Shown piece by piece: positions 51,381 through 63,100 of a stretch of DNA of 64,000 nucleotides. Made by a program: the position numbers and the translations under genes. Each line of letters opens with the position of its first letter. Within the stretch, counting starts at the first letter, position 1. Source of the DNA: Zymoseptoria tritici IPO323 (taxonomy: Eukaryota > Ascomycota > Dothideomycetes > Mycosphaerellales > Mycosphaerellaceae); NCBI RefSeq assembly GCF_000219625.1, contig NC_018208.1, positions 1,054,001 through 1,118,000 of the forward strand. The letters are read 5' to 3'. The notes beneath the pieces are model-generated. The model was not told the DNA's origin, did not search any database, and saw only the letters and a list, made by a program, of their open reading frames with translations.

Positions 51381-54300
51381 ATGCCTCCGAAGGGCAAGAC
51401 GAAGAACGCACTGAGCCCGCACGACAAACGCCACGAGAACGGTCTCGCTGCCCCGGGAAAGAGAGTCGCTCGTCAACGGAGCAACGGCCAGCTGAACGGA
51501 GTGTCAAATGGCAAGCTCGCGCCATCCGTGTCGCCTCCTGCGCTTCCCTCAACTGGCCTAAACTCGGGCTTCAAGTTTCCACGAGCCGCCGACGATACCG
51601 CTCCCGGTGCCGCGAACACTAGTGACAATGTTGTTGGAAGTGAAGAGAAGGATACACCCAGGACTGCTTCAGACGCATCGATGGAGGAAGAGGGACCGCA
51701 CGGCGAGAGGATCGACGCAATACACGAGCAGGTCTCGGTGGAATCACAGCCCACTGTAGCGGACAAGCACGCACCTCCCCACGCCGGCAGCACGTTTTCT
51801 ACGGTATCGACGATTTTGACATACTACCCGCTGCGCGATGCCATCTCAATCCTCATCCTCCTCTTGTCTCTCCCGCCGACATTGGTCCTGTTCATCCAAA
51901 CACTCTTCGCTTCGCTCACGTTTGTCCCACCGACGGCCGGTCTGTCGATGTCCACGCTGCCCAACGTCAAGGAGATGTTCAACTCGTCGAATTTTGGATA
52001 CCCAGCATTGGCCACGATTCTGTTTGTCGACGTCTTTTTCTGGGGATGCTGGCTCACTCTCTGGAAGCCCACGCAGGCCATCTTCTTGGACCTGTCCCAG
52101 GCGGTCATTGCAGTGTCTCTCAGTGGAGCGGCGGCCAGCACTGGCGGGCCGACATACAGCATAGCGACGTGCGCACTTATCGTCTGCGTGTCGCATGTGC
52201 TGCGGTATCAAGCAATACACCTCACCGCGTATGACTATCTCCGCTCTGTGCTGCACAAAATGGACGTCAAATTACCTCTTGATGCGCCTGCTTTTGCACC
52301 TTCATATCTTTCACAACCACCGATCGAGCGTGGCATGCTTTTCAACATCGTCCGCACAATCCTTGGAATACACATAGTCTCGCAGGGTGTCACGACCTGC
52401 GTCCGCCGCACTCTCGCCAACGCCAAAGCCAACGAAAAAGACCACAACCTACCTGCAATCATCAAGACCGACACCGAGGCCGCTGCTGGAGCCGATCTGT
52501 CTTCGCGAGCTGGTACCGGCATGGCCGAAGGCCTACAGCCTCCCACCAATGTCTCGACTTCTGACGGCCGACTTCCCGGTCCTCCATCTCACCGCGATGG
52601 GAAAGCTCGGGAGTCAAACAGCAAGAAGAAAAAGAAACAGGCCAACCAGGTTCGAAGTCAGCAGCCACTCTGGGCCGCGATTGCAAGTACCAAAGTCACT
52701 TTCGTCAAGGAGATGGAGCAGCGAGATGCGGCCGACGACGCTCGTGAAGCCGCTGCTATGGATAACAACACAACAAACCTGTTTTTAAGCGCAACCAACA
52801 CCCCTACCAATCGCGTCTGGATATGCGAAGTTCGGGATACAGAGATATACTTCGCCGTGGAGCTCTCGCCGGAAGCCGCAACGGAGACTGTTGAAGGGAA
52901 GCAGAATTCGATGACACCAGGCATTGATAAATCGAAGCCCTTTTTCATCCGCGTCAATGGAGCTGTTTGGAGCTCGGCCAGGATCATGCCCAGCGAGGAT
53001 GCCGGGAACGGACCTATTGACCGCTACGTGGGCGAAGTCTTCGGCCTTGCACCAATGAGCAGCTACCATTGCGAGATTGTCAGCATCGCAAGTCAGCGCG
53101 TTCTTTGCTCTGCCAGCCTGATTACTCAACCCGCACCGACTGCTGAGCAGGCTGCTGCGGTACCTGCGCCTACCCAACATCAGACCCTACGACCCTCCTC
53201 GCCAATCACCACGCTCAAGCAGTCTATTCAATCCGCCGAGGCCAAGCTGAACGAAACCAGAAATCGCCTGAAGAAGACCAAGAAAGACCAGCGAGCCGCT
53301 CACGCCGATGTCAAAAAGGAGATCAACGCGCTCAGGGGCAAGATGGAATCTTCCGGAGGTCTGGATGATAAGCAGGAACGCAGACTCCTCCAGATCAATC
53401 AGCACAAGAATCAAGCCGAAGAAGCGACCGCCGAGCTCAAAACACAGATCGATGCCATGGGAGACCTTCCCTCGGATGACCTGGCGGAATCTCAAGCGAA
53501 GCGACGCACGTGGCAGTCTGCCTTGGACGCGAAGAAAGCCGCCAACGCCGACTACGAATCTGCAAAGGCCGACCAGGACCGCGAGCTTGCTGCACTCCGA
53601 GCTGAGATCACTGCCTCGGAGTCCAAGAAGGAGAAGCTTGCCGCTCGAAGTGCTCAACGCGCTCAGGAGCTCGAACGACTTGCCGCCAGGCAGCAGTCCG
53701 AGATGATGGCTCGCTCCAAGCAGGAACATGACCGCGCGCACGATCTTGCTAGGAGGGAACACACCGCCGATCAATTTCATCAGCAGATCGCCGCCATGGA
53801 ATACGAGTGCCAGTCCTGGACGACAAAAGCACAGGAAGCCTACCAAGCTTCTGCCGCGCTCTCAGGCTGGCCGACTAAGATTCCTCCCGGCTTTCCAGGC
53901 TACTCCTCGCCGCCGACTCCAGAAGGCATGGCGTCCTCCAACCAAGTCAATGGTCAACCCAGTCCTCAAGCTAACGGTTTCCCTTCCATACCATCTTTCA
54001 CTCCCGGGCACTCGTTCACGCCTTCCAACCCTTTCATCCCTTCCTCCCACATGCTCTCCACCTCCGCCGGCGCCATGGCTCCACGTGGACGTAGTTCGTC
54101 CATGCTCAGCCAAATTTCCGGTTTCACCGACGACGACTATCATTTCGGACCCGACATTCCCTCGCACCAGCAGCAGCAGCACTGGTCCATGCCACAACAA
54201 TCACAGGCCCAAGCCGGCGCTTCTTCTCACTCCACCACCGCCCTGCCCACCACTGATCGTCAGGCGAGTGATGGCGACGCGGAGGGGTCGGCGAATGGTT

Positions 54301-54497
54301 CTGGCTCTGCTGGGGCAAGCGTTATGAATGGAAGTACGAATGGTTCTAACAGTCCGAGGCCGGAGGCGAAACCTTTTATTCCCGGAACGAACGGGAGTGG
54401 AAATGGCAAGGGAGGAGGAGTGGGTACGATTGGACAGGCGAGGAAGACGTTGCCGCCGAGTCCGGTTGCGGCGAAGGTCGGAGCGAATGGTAGATAG
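51381..54497 (+). CDS. acrB: Ubiquitination network signalling protein AcrB-like
   Basis: Single exon, 1038 residues from ATG 51381 (MPPKGKTKNALSPHDKRHENG); an upstream in-frame ATG at 51246 falls in leader-like sequence. Four or five membrane segments lie between about residues 150 and 360 (AISILILLLSLPPTLVLFI, ATILFVDVFFWGCWLTLW, IFLDLSQAVIAVSLSGAAA, IATCALIVCVSHVLRY, FNIVRTILGIHIVSQ). A cytosolic region follows with a Lys-rich SKKKKKQ stretch. Then a long coiled coil (about 620-850, from TLKQSIQSAEAKLNETRN to REHTADQFHQQIAAMEYE), and a Ser/Pro/Gly-rich tail. The layout matches Aspergillus AcrB, linked to acriflavine resistance and the creB/creC deubiquitination network. Molecular activity unknown. 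Confidence 0.8.
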   Translation: MPPKGKTKNALSPHDKRHENGLAAPGKRVARQRSNGQLNGVSNGKLAPSVSPPALPSTGLNSGFKFPRAADDTAPGAANTSDNVVGSEEKDTPRTASDASMEEEGPHGERIDAIHEQVSVESQPTVADKHAPPHAGSTFSTVSTILTYYPLRDAISILILLLSLPPTLVLFIQTLFASLTFVPPTAGLSMSTLPNVKEMFNSSNFGYPALATILFVDVFFWGCWLTLWKPTQAIFLDLSQAVIAVSLSGAAASTGGPTYSIATCALIVCVSHVLRYQAIHLTAYDYLRSVLHKMDVKLPLDAPAFAPSYLSQPPIERGMLFNIVRTILGIHIVSQGVTTCVRRTLANAKANEKDHNLPAIIKTDTEAAAGADLSSRAGTGMAEGLQPPTNVSTSDGRLPGPPSHRDGKARESNSKKKKKQANQVRSQQPLWAAIASTKVTFVKEMEQRDAADDAREAAAMDNNTTNLFLSATNTPTNRVWICEVRDTEIYFAVELSPEAATETVEGKQNSMTPGIDKSKPFFIRVNGAVWSSARIMPSEDAGNGPIDRYVGEVFGLAPMSSYHCEIVSIASQRVLCSASLITQPAPTAEQAAAVPAPTQHQTLRPSSPITTLKQSIQSAEAKLNETRNRLKKTKKDQRAAHADVKKEINALRGKMESSGGLDDKQERRLLQINQHKNQAEEATAELKTQIDAMGDLPSDDLAESQAKRRTWQSALDAKKAANADYESAKADQDRELAALRAEITASESKKEKLAARSAQRAQELERLAARQQSEMMARSKQEHDRAHDLARREHTADQFHQQIAAMEYECQSWTTKAQEAYQASAALSGWPTKIPPGFPGYSSPPTPEGMASSNQVNGQPSPQANGFPSIPSFTPGHSFTPSNPFIPSSHMLSTSAGAMAPRGRSSSMLSQISGFTDDDYHFGPDIPSHQQQQHWSMPQQSQAQAGASSHSTTALPTTDRQASDGDAEGSANGSGSAGASVMNGSTNGSNSPRPEAKPFIPGTNGSGNGKGGGVGTIGQARKTLPPSPVAAKVGANGR

Positions 54498-55283
54498 GAT
54501 TGGTAGTTCGCCTATGAGATGTGGTTTGTTGTTGTTAAGGACTGTCTCCCTGGTTCTCTGGTTGTGAAGCGTGCCAAGTATAGGTGCGATCGTGCTTACT
54601 CATGCACGTCGATTGGATGCTGTGAAACTCTTGGCCTCCTTCTCCCACTCTCTCGACACGATATGTGCCAAACAATGCACATGCAGCCATTGCTTGTAAC
54701 TGTCGCCGGTCATTGCTTGTGACTGACGCCGGCCATTGCTTGTTCGATTTTTTTCTGCGCCAGATGGAGAATTTTATAAGATCCGTCGCCGATCTGACCA
54801 GGATGGTGAGCTTAAGCCTTATACCGGCCGCGGCGGCGACAGGCATGCTGCGATAGCCTGTCCGAGCATGTCCACACTCGCGGTTAGAGAATAGATATCT
54901 CGGCGCAAACGAAACGGAAAGCTTTTCGCGAGGACCATGATGCTACGAGCACGTAGTAGAAAAGGCGTCGTGTTAACGTATCGGAACGGCTGCGGGCTCA
55001 AGGATACCACCGGGGCGTCAATGGTCCGAGTCCTGGTATTCAAACCTCTCATATCCGAGCGCTGATCATCCTAGTGCGGTTCGCATGGCGCGCGATGTCG
55101 AGGGCAGTGCTCGGTGGCCGGCGGAAGTCTTGTCAGACCACAAAATAGTGCTACAAGAAGCCGTCCTCTGTCCTTTAGACTCTTCTTATCATCCATCCTT
55201 CTTTCTATCCACCATGTATATCCTGGTGGCCACCCTTTGAGATTGTCCACGACTCTGTCAACTCGCACAAGATATCTGCCATC
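54498..55283. other. Intergenic acrB / SDR, no supported gene
   Basis: 786 bp. Contains a short tandem repeat at 54686-54742 and nothing else that I can assign. Short frames on both strands are not supported. Confidence 0.5.
54686..54742. repeat. 23-24 bp tandem repeat (CCATTGCTTGTGACTGACGCCGG)
   Basis: Three units of CATTGCTTGTrACTGwCGCCGG, the last truncated after CATTGCTTG. Confidence 0.75.
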
Positions 55284-56395
55284 ATGCACAAAGACAAGTT
55301 CCTCAGCCTTGCTTACGTATGGATAGGAGGATTGCTGCCTCTCCTGAAGCCGGAGAAAAAAGACTTGACCGGCAAGACTGTAGTCGTCACAGGCGGCAAC
55401 TCCGGAGTTGGCTATGGATTGGCCTTGCAGTTGGCAGAGATGGGCGCTTCGGTCTACATTGCTTGCCGCAGTGAAGTTCGGGCAGCCAAGGCACGGAACA
55501 GTATGCTGGAGAGCTGTCCGGATGCGAAGATTGGGATTGAGATTCTTGTACGTCCGATGTCCTACTTGATCTTAAGGAGTCCAAGAGCTGACTTCCGTGC
55601 AAGGACACGGCATCCTTCGAGTCAGTAAAGGCTTTTGCGGCGAACTGGAATCACGGACGGATCGACATCCTCGCGCACAATGCGGGCATCACCCTTCCGC
55701 CACATGGCAAGGAGTTCACAGAGGACGGCTACGAGTACCTGTATCAGGTCAACATCCTATCCTCGTTCCTATTGACAGGCCTGCTGGACTCCGAGGGAAA
55801 GCTGGCCGAGGATCTGCGTGTGTTGTTCACCTCCAGTGTCGCAGCCTACGAGTCTTCGATCCCGGACGACTTCAGCGTTGCCAAAACCCAGCTCAAGGTG
55901 TGTCTGAATCGATGCCCGACATTTCTACTGTAACCTACTGACCGCATCGCCATGCAGAGAGATCCGCAAATCCATGGCGACGACCGACTGGCCGACAGAT
56001 ACTCGCACACAAAACTATTGCAAGTAGTCTTCGCTCGAGCCTTGCAAGTGCAGTTTGAACGTGATCCCGGCAACAAGCGACTCGCATTCTCTTGGGAGCC
56101 AGGTCTGACGCGAACCAAAATCTTCGAAGACGTACCAAATGCGCGGTGGGACTTGCGATTCTGGTTGGTCTCCAATGTCATGCCTTATGTCGGGATTGAC
56201 GAACGTCAAGGCTCTGCTACAGGGGTGCATCTTGCTACGAGTGACTCTCCGGATGTCCTTGGCAATAAGGGTCGCATGTTCAATCGCATGAAGGCGAGAT
56301 GGCTTGAGGTTGATGGGTACTCTCAGGAGAAGCTCGAGCGGGTTTGGACGAGGTTCGCGGCGGATGCTGACATCTCTTGGCCGTGGCGAAATTAG
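55284..56395 (+). CDS. Short-chain dehydrogenase/reductase
   Basis: Exons 55284-55547, 55604-55897 and 55958-56395, with introns of 56 and 60 bp (GTACGT and GTGTGT donors), give 331 residues. The NAD(P)-binding motif TGGNSGVGYG lies at about residue 36. The structural AHNAG block, TSSVAAYES and the catalytic YSHTK (YxxxK) follow. The N-terminal 20 residues (MHKDKFLSLAYVWIGGLLPLL) are hydrophobic and may anchor the protein to a membrane, as in the retinol-dehydrogenase-like or WWOX-like SDR group. Substrate unknown. It converges with the TBCC gene across 240 bp. Confidence 0.88.
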
Positions 56396-56635
56396 AGTCG
56401 GAAAGGATCAAAGAGTCTGAGCGAATGGAACAGAGTAGCATGTGGTGTTCGGAACCTGGTAGTACTGCGTCTTGTTTTGAGCCTTTCTTTGGGTCGCCTG
56501 CTTAGTCTTGCCTCGATCGTATTAATGGCCTGGTTGGAGAACTCAGGAATTCTGTGGGCGTAAAGCGACTCGCTTTTTCTCCTCCTTGGATTCTCTCCTT
56601 GGAGCCCGGCACCCTCCCTGCCACCGCGGACCATC

Positions 56636-57826
56636 TCAAGATCTTCCCGCGCCAACCGCTTTTAGAGAGTCATCGATCGCAGACCCACGCTCTGCCGACA
56701 TGATTCTTCCCCACACCGTCTCCTCGATCCTCGCACCTGGGTCCATGAGACTCCAATTCGGACTCTGCTCATTCCTCAACCACTTGAAGTCGTCCACCTT
56801 CTCCCACAGATTCTCCTTCGCCTCGTCACCCTCCAGTTGATACGCTTCCGGAAGAGGCGCGAATCTAATCCCACTGCAGTCCTCAATGATTGGCCGCGAA
56901 CTTGCCAGGAGATAGACGTCGCAGCTTGAGGAGTCGTGCATGCGGAATTGTCGAGTAGCTACCACGATAGTTGAGCTTTTGACGTTCGTCAGATGGACTG
57001 CGGTTTTGACATGGCCGCATATGACGAGAGAGTTAGAAATGTTCTTGAGTGTCAAGCCGGCGAATGCACGGCCTTGTGCGCTAGGAGCAGAGATGTTGAT
57101 GATGGAGTTCTGGATGTTGGAGACAGTTCCGGAACTTGTTGCGTGACTGGCGGTGGCAGGTAGAACGACATGGTCTCGGTCGTGGTTGTATATTGTTATT
57201 GAGTCGCTTTGTGCGGAGGAAGGTCCAGAATCTGAATTACTGCTGCTGCCGTTCTGGGCGGAGCTCGGGGTCGCATGTTCATTGGCGGGAGTGATTGCCT
57301 CGATGGGAGTCGTAGCGAAGCTCAAATCATTGGAGAGACCAGCCACAGGCATTTGATGGCGTCTTTGACTCGCCAACTCGGCAGCATCATTGAGACTGAT
57401 CGCGGATTCGTTCTTGGTTGCGCTGAACAGCGCGTTGGATTTGAACGAGAATTTGGGCTTGGGTGCAACGGACGATCGAACCTCCTGTAGTTTTGCGTTC
57501 AAGGCTTTGATGGCATCTCCGTATGTTCGTTGGTCATAGGCTGGAATGAAGGACGATGCATCTTGGACCTCGGTTGACAGTCGAGCAATGGCAGATAGGC
57601 AGTGGTCCACAGCGTCTGATCGCTCACCGCCAGCGGTACCGTGGCTCTGGATGCGACCCATTTGCTCTTGGAGGGCTATGTCATGTTAGCAAACTGATAT
57701 ACGAGGCACGATCAGATGCAGCTCCGGGATACCTGTGACTTCATGCTGGAAGTAGCGAAAGAACTTCTCGTTTGGCGCTAAGTGAGTTGCAGACGGCTGA
57801 CCTTCCGGCGCAGTATCCGCCGTCAT
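56636..57826 (-). CDS. Tubulin-folding cofactor C (TBCC)
   Basis: Exons 57733-57826 and 56636-57675, with a 57-bp intron (GTATCC donor, GCTAAC branch, ACATAG acceptor), give 377 residues. The short first exon (MTADTAPEGQPSATH) adds the spectrin-like helical N-terminus (FFRYFQHEVTG). The middle is Ser/Asn-rich. The C-terminal TBCC/C-CAP beta-helix (about 200-330) contains GLTLKNISNSLVICGHVKTAVHL and the catalytic motif RQFRMHDS, whose Arg acts as GTPase-activating finger on beta-tubulin, then IIEDCSGIRFAP. TBCC completes alpha/beta-tubulin heterodimer assembly with cofactors D and E; the yeast counterpart is Cin2. Confidence 0.92.
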
Positions 57827-58410
57827 GTCGAGCTCGATTCTCCCCTACTTTCTGCTTCGGTATGCTTCGTCGATATGTCCTCGCAAGTGGCCCTCCTTGA
57901 AGCTAATCAGAGAGTGGCTGGAGAATGGACGCCCAATCTGAGGAACAATCGATAACACCGTCAGAGCTTGGTGAAGCGGTCAGGAGAGAAGGACTGGCAG
58001 AGCAGTCTTACGTTGTTCCAAGGCGGTCTTGAAGGAGCAACACAGTTCTTGTCGTTCGTTCTACAGCTGAAGAAGATTGGATTGAAGAACATCTTTCGAA
58101 AGCTAATGGATGAGGTACGTGAAGCGCTAGGTTCTATATAGTATAGCCAAAATGGCCATGCGCGGAGCCAGGTCCGATGGATCTACACCAAAAAGTTCCA
58201 TGACCTCAACTCGTAGAAAGCAACGAGACTTGAGAAGAAGCTGAAGTGTTCATGAAATTCGATGCTACGCTAGAGAATGCCGACTCGATCTTTCTCGATT
58301 CTGGAGCTCTCCACATGAGCAGACTGAACTGCTTCTCGCACTGCTTTGATCTCGTGAGCACTGGTAACAGTTGCAATCAACGGCTCACACCCAATGGCTT
58401 CGATAAAGCT
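57827..58410. other. Intergenic, no supported gene
   Basis: About 580 bp downstream of the TBCC start. A plus-strand peptide MDAQSEEQSITPSELGEAV begins near 57927 but stops after about 35 codons with no convincing splice continuation. Confidence 0.4.
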
Positions 58411-58985
58411 TCACTCATCATCTAAAACCATCCTGTGCAAGCTGCCACTCATCTCGTCCAATCGAGCCTCAACCTCCGGCTTGGTGTCGGTCGACGAGAG
58501 CTCCTCTAAGATCAGGGCCCACTTCTTGTGATAAGCGTCGGATCTCAGGGCGTTCGAGCGCATGGTGGGGTACATGTCGCTCATAAGGATGTCCCAAGAT
58601 CGAGTGTTGTAGTCGTTCTGCGCCCAGGTCTTGTCCATCTCATCTTCTTTTGTGGGTGGCCCGTACAGCTCCTCGGTGGCCGCGAACGGCTCTTGTGTTT
58701 GCTCGACGTCAGGAGACAGACTCGTGGGCATCTGAACGTCAGGCAAGACTTCCGAGAGCTGGCCGCGAAATTGGTTGAACCTCTTGATGTACGCACGACC
58801 AAATATAGGCAGCGCGGACTCGGGAGCTTTAAGCTACAAATCGATGAAGCCCTCGCGGACCCAGGTGCGGTCTTTGTCGCCCAAGTCATGCTCAAGGCAA
58901 GCTGCGGCGAATTGACGCTCGAGAGGAGAGATTGGATGTTTGAGCTCTGTGTCGCGGGATCGAATAATGGCGCAGAGCATACGGG
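58411..58985 (-). pseudogene. Hypothetical protein with in-frame stop
   Basis: One minus frame reads from about 58985 (after a CATAG acceptor with an ACTGAC branch site upstream) through IIRSRDTELKHPISPLERQ and CLEHDLGDKDRTWVREGFIDL. It meets TAG at 58834-58836, then continues in the same frame through LKAPESALPIFGRAYIKRFNQ, PTKEDEMDKTWAQNDYNTRSW and LDEMSGSLHRMVLDDE to 58411. The peptide looks like a real, charged cytosolic protein but I cannot name it. Either it is a young pseudogene or the TAG is the end of a very short intron that I fail to see. Confidence 0.45.
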
Positions 58986-59165
58986 CTATGGTATGTGTCA
59001 GTAAAGCGTGATATTATCCGGCCATCGAGATAGTAGTGGTACGCATGGAAAGGAGAGTGGGCGTATGAAGGCGACGACAGGCGCTCTAGATCGAGAAGCT
59101 AGCTTGAACGGCCAGGAAGAGAAGGGGCGCCATCGTCCCTCTCTGCACAATGAAGCGGGAAGAGA

Positions 59166-59906
59166 CGGCTTGACGAATGGAAGAGAAGACCCAAGAGCAA
59201 AAGGGTCAATTGGGACACCGTGGATATCGGCAACGGTGAGAAGGGCGAGCTCGGAGAGGGATGGGCGTGCGATTGGAAGAGACTCACGACAGATTTCGAG
59301 CCTGCCAAAGACCAGCCTTCAACCGGGAATACGGGCGCTGAGGTCGGAGACGCACCGGCTGACCGGCCGAACATTGAACATTGCACCCTCGCGGACGCTC
59401 GAGCGTATTTGCAGTCCACTGCTCAGAGCGACTCGCGGCCTTGGCCCAGCAATTGTCTGGTCACTGTCCGAGTGGACTTGCTCAACCGCGGCGTGCCTAC
59501 AGCTTGTGCACGAATCTATCGCTTGCCTACTGGTCCCAAGAACAGCGAGCTGCGCAAACAATGGCTAGCTCTTCATCCCAAGAACCAGGTCAAACAGCGT
59601 GGGCCGAAGCATGGCCTGCCTCGCTTGCCAAAAGACGCTCCGGCTCATCTCGTGCAGCGTAGACTCGTACGTTCGCTGATCGAGCCGCCCAAGGTTGGCG
59701 AGGACGCATATCCTGTCTGTCCCTCTGAAGAGGACCTCATTGGCTTCGTCACCACCGGCAATTACCATCTCGGGGAAGGTCAAGGTACCGACATTGGCAG
59801 CATTCTACTGGAAAGAGTGCGTGGAGATGGGGAGGAGAACAGGCTGTGCATTGTCAGAAACGCTGGGACTGGAATCGGAAGATTGGCGAGATGGGATCTT
59901 GTATGA
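59166..59906 (+). pseudogene. POP1: C-terminal fragment of RNase P/MRP subunit Pop1
   Basis: The frame from 59166 encodes the Pop1 C-terminal domain: RLDEWKRRPKSKRVNWDTVD, GELGEGWACDWKRL, later CPSEEDLIGFVTTGNYHLGEG, IGSILLERV, and CIVRNAGTGIGRLARWDLV at the very end. These match the family's last 250 residues. An in-frame TGA at 59151 and lack of any upstream Pop1 similarity mean the N-terminal two-thirds (normally several hundred residues) are missing. An ATG at 59220 could give a 228-residue product, but conserved sequence starts before it. It is most likely a truncated duplicate; the complete gene should lie elsewhere in the genome. Confidence 0.7.
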
Positions 59907-60172
59907 GGAGTCGACAGTGTCAGTGTCTGGGTCTCTGCGGGAAATAGAATCGTCGTCACGCCGTCTGTTGTGTTCTCGTTCAGTATCTCGTGTGACCAGT
60001 CGAGCAGATAGCACATTCACGAGTCTCACCTACTTGATATATTCTGACAGGAGTGAATGTTCGTTGCGGTAGATCTCAGCACGCACAAACTTCGGCCCGA
60101 CTTTCATCCTCGACTCCTCCGCACTCTCTGTCTTCAACTTCGCGACAGACCCTCGACTTTACTTCACATCCA
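59907..60172. other. Intergenic, nothing assigned
   Basis: Between the POP1 fragment and the frameshifted tail of the Ser/Thr-rich gene. No feature seen. Confidence 0.4.
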
Positions 60173-63100
60173 TCAACATTCGCCAACATGTCGTGGAGAA
60201 GCAATCGAAGTAACACTCTGGCCGAGGACATCAGAGGTGTTCGGCAGCTCTGAAGATGTTGATAGGCCCAGGGTCAACGAGCTTAGGCTTTCGTCGACTG
60301 GGGTAACGATCGAACCGAGGACATTATGAATTGGCTGGCGTCTCAATAGACGACGTTGACAGGCCGAGGGTCAGGGAGGTAAGGTCTTCGACGAGCGAGG
60401 ATAGCGTCTGACCAAGGACATCAGAGGTAGCTGGCGCATCCGCAGACGATGTTGGCAGGCCGAGGTTGAGGGAGGTGAGGTCTTTGATGAGCGAAGAGAT
60501 CGTGGAGCTGATTTCGACAACTTGCGGGATGGCGGTACTGCTCGTATCGATCTCGTGAACCGCTGTTGCGGTGGCAAAGACGTCCGTGGAGATTGTGAGG
60601 GAAGATACGACATCTTGAACACTCGAGATGATGCCGTCGGCGCTTTGAGCGGCCGCGGTGGCGAGATCGGTCTCCAGAGCGGTCACTGAAGAGATGATCT
60701 CCTGGACGGATGAGATGATCGAATCGGTACTCTGAGCGCTCGGGGTGGCAGTGCTGAAGCCGAGAGCCAATGATGTAGTATCAACAGATCCGATGTCTGT
60801 TGTAATGGCATCAGTAAGCTTGATGCTCGCGGAGCTGGTATCGATGACTTGAGAGATCAGAGAGGCAGCGGAATCGAAGGCTTGTGCAGCCGAAGAAGAG
60901 ACGCCGGCATCTTGAATGATGGAGGTGAAAGACTGAGGATCAAGAACGCTCGACGTCGTGAGACCGACGGACTGGCTGGTCGTGACGGTAAGATCAGCGC
61001 TCTCCAAGATTTGACTAGTAAGATCTCCGGCGGACTCAAGCGAGGTGCTAGTCCGAATTCCATCAGTCGATGCAGTGAACGAGGTCAGTTGAAGAGCAAT
61101 CTTGGTCGAAGAGACCTGTGGCGTGTTGACCGAGATCGCTTCGGTAGAGGCGGTGGTAATTATTGAGCTCGTCCCGGTGGAAGTAGTGAAGGAATTGGCG
61201 GAACTGGTGGTAGTTGGCAGTCTCTGCCCGGCAGCCACTCCAAGTGCGAACGCGATGTCCACTCCAGGAGCCAGTGCGCTGAACGTCTCACACATGCTGT
61301 CCTCGTCATAGTAATTGAAGCCTATACAGGCTTGATTCTGACTGCATATCGAGATGCAGTCGTCGATGAGCCCGGCTGGATCAGTGCTGAGTAGGTTCGA
61401 GCCATCGTCCACGATTTTTTGATGGCATACGACAGTGAAACCATCGCTGACCATGGAGCTTGAGATGCCAATTCTGCATGTGAATTCCTGGATGTCGTCC
61501 AGAGGGTCTGTGCTGCCATCATCAACATCGGCAATGGGTGTGGTGGTCACCGGTTCGACGTCCAAAGAACTGGTCTCGCTCTGAGCCAAAGTAACGTCTG
61601 GGGCCGCAACACTGCCGGTAGTCTCGCTCGGAGCCAGAGATGTGATATCTGTCCCGTCCACAACTGTGAATGTGGAAGATCCATCGCTGATTATCCATGA
61701 TGTGGTGCTGGCGGAGAGCTCATCAATGATCTCTGATAATGAAGTCAAGGTTTCTTCCAAGGCTACAGATGTCGCGCTGATGCTGTCTTCGACTCGAGTC
61801 GCCAAAGTGGTGACACTCTGGCCCGCCACCGTATTATCAATGGAGGAGGTGAATCCGCTCTGTGCTACGGAATTGGAAGTTGTGACGCCAGCAAAAGGAG
61901 TGACAGCCGTGGTCTGGCTCCTCTCGAAAGTCGAAGAAGTAGCTAAGGCGGCGGATGCAGTGTTTAGATTGTCATTCGTGCTCAATGTGACTGCGGTTGC
62001 AGGAATCGGTGCATCTGTTGTCTTGGTGACGGTAGTCGCTGGCCGAGGATCGGCTGAAGGCATCAACTCAGTAGATCCAGAAGATTCACCAGAAGCCGGT
62101 CCGGACGTCGAAATGCCGGGAGTTGCAAAACCACTGGTGACCACCGAAGCACTGCTCGCGAGAAGCGTAGTTGCAGGAAGCTCAGCAGTGACCGGTGGCA
62201 ATGTGCCAGATGATACGGATGATATGGTGCTAGGTTCCGAGGACACAGTTCTGCTGGCAGTCGCGCCGCCAACAACATTAGGCGATGTGCCAGTTGACGC
62301 ACTATCAGAAGCCGAGGAGCTAGGAGCGGAGGAAGTATTGCCAGGATGCTGGCTTCCACTGGCGATAATTTCTTCTGCGGAAATGTCACTGATCGACGTA
62401 GAAATGGGATCGTTGCTCGGTGCTGCAGGTGTACTAGCAGTAGTGGTGTCGAAGACATCAATCGACTAAGTGTTCCTCGTCGAGGCAGTCACGATTTGGA
62501 TGCTCGTCGTATCTGTCGACGCTCTAGTGTCGGGCGTCTGCGCCGAGGGATCGGGAAACAAGCCATCGGGTGTTGCAGTGAGATCAATTGTCGTCGTGGC
62601 AAGGGGTGTCGGCTCGGTGTAACCAGGCTCCTCTGAGGTATCCGGAGGTCCATCGTCCGTATAATTCGGAGGATCGACATCTTCAAAGCCGCCATCGCCA
62701 TCATCGCCGTCGGACGGGGAAAGAGTTGTCATAGGCGCGAGTCCCGACGTGTCAAGGGAAGCCGTGAGAGCCGTTGTGGGAGGTGTACCCACTACAGAAG
62801 CTGATGCGGAGGCTGAGGCAGTGTGAAGTAGTGCAGGGATCGTGTCAGCGCGAGATTAAGAGGCACGTGCAGGGTTTGAAAAGGGAGAAGACGCAAAAGC
62901 AGAAGACGTGGAATGGAACCTGGATGGTGCAGATGATGCAGCAGAAACGATAGAAGAAAATGCAGGAGTAGACGACAAGATAGGAAATGAAGCAGGTCCG
63001 GAGACAGTAGCGGCCGCAGAGGCCGGTGGTGGTGCTTGTGCAGAGGTAAACGCAGCAGATGAAGCAGGGAAAGACGCAGTGGAAGATCTAGGAAATGACG

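Noticed and set aside
61642..62469. 275-codon plus-strand open frame
   Set aside because: Antisense shadow of the Ser/Thr-rich gene; composition is the complement of Ser/Thr codons and there is no domain.
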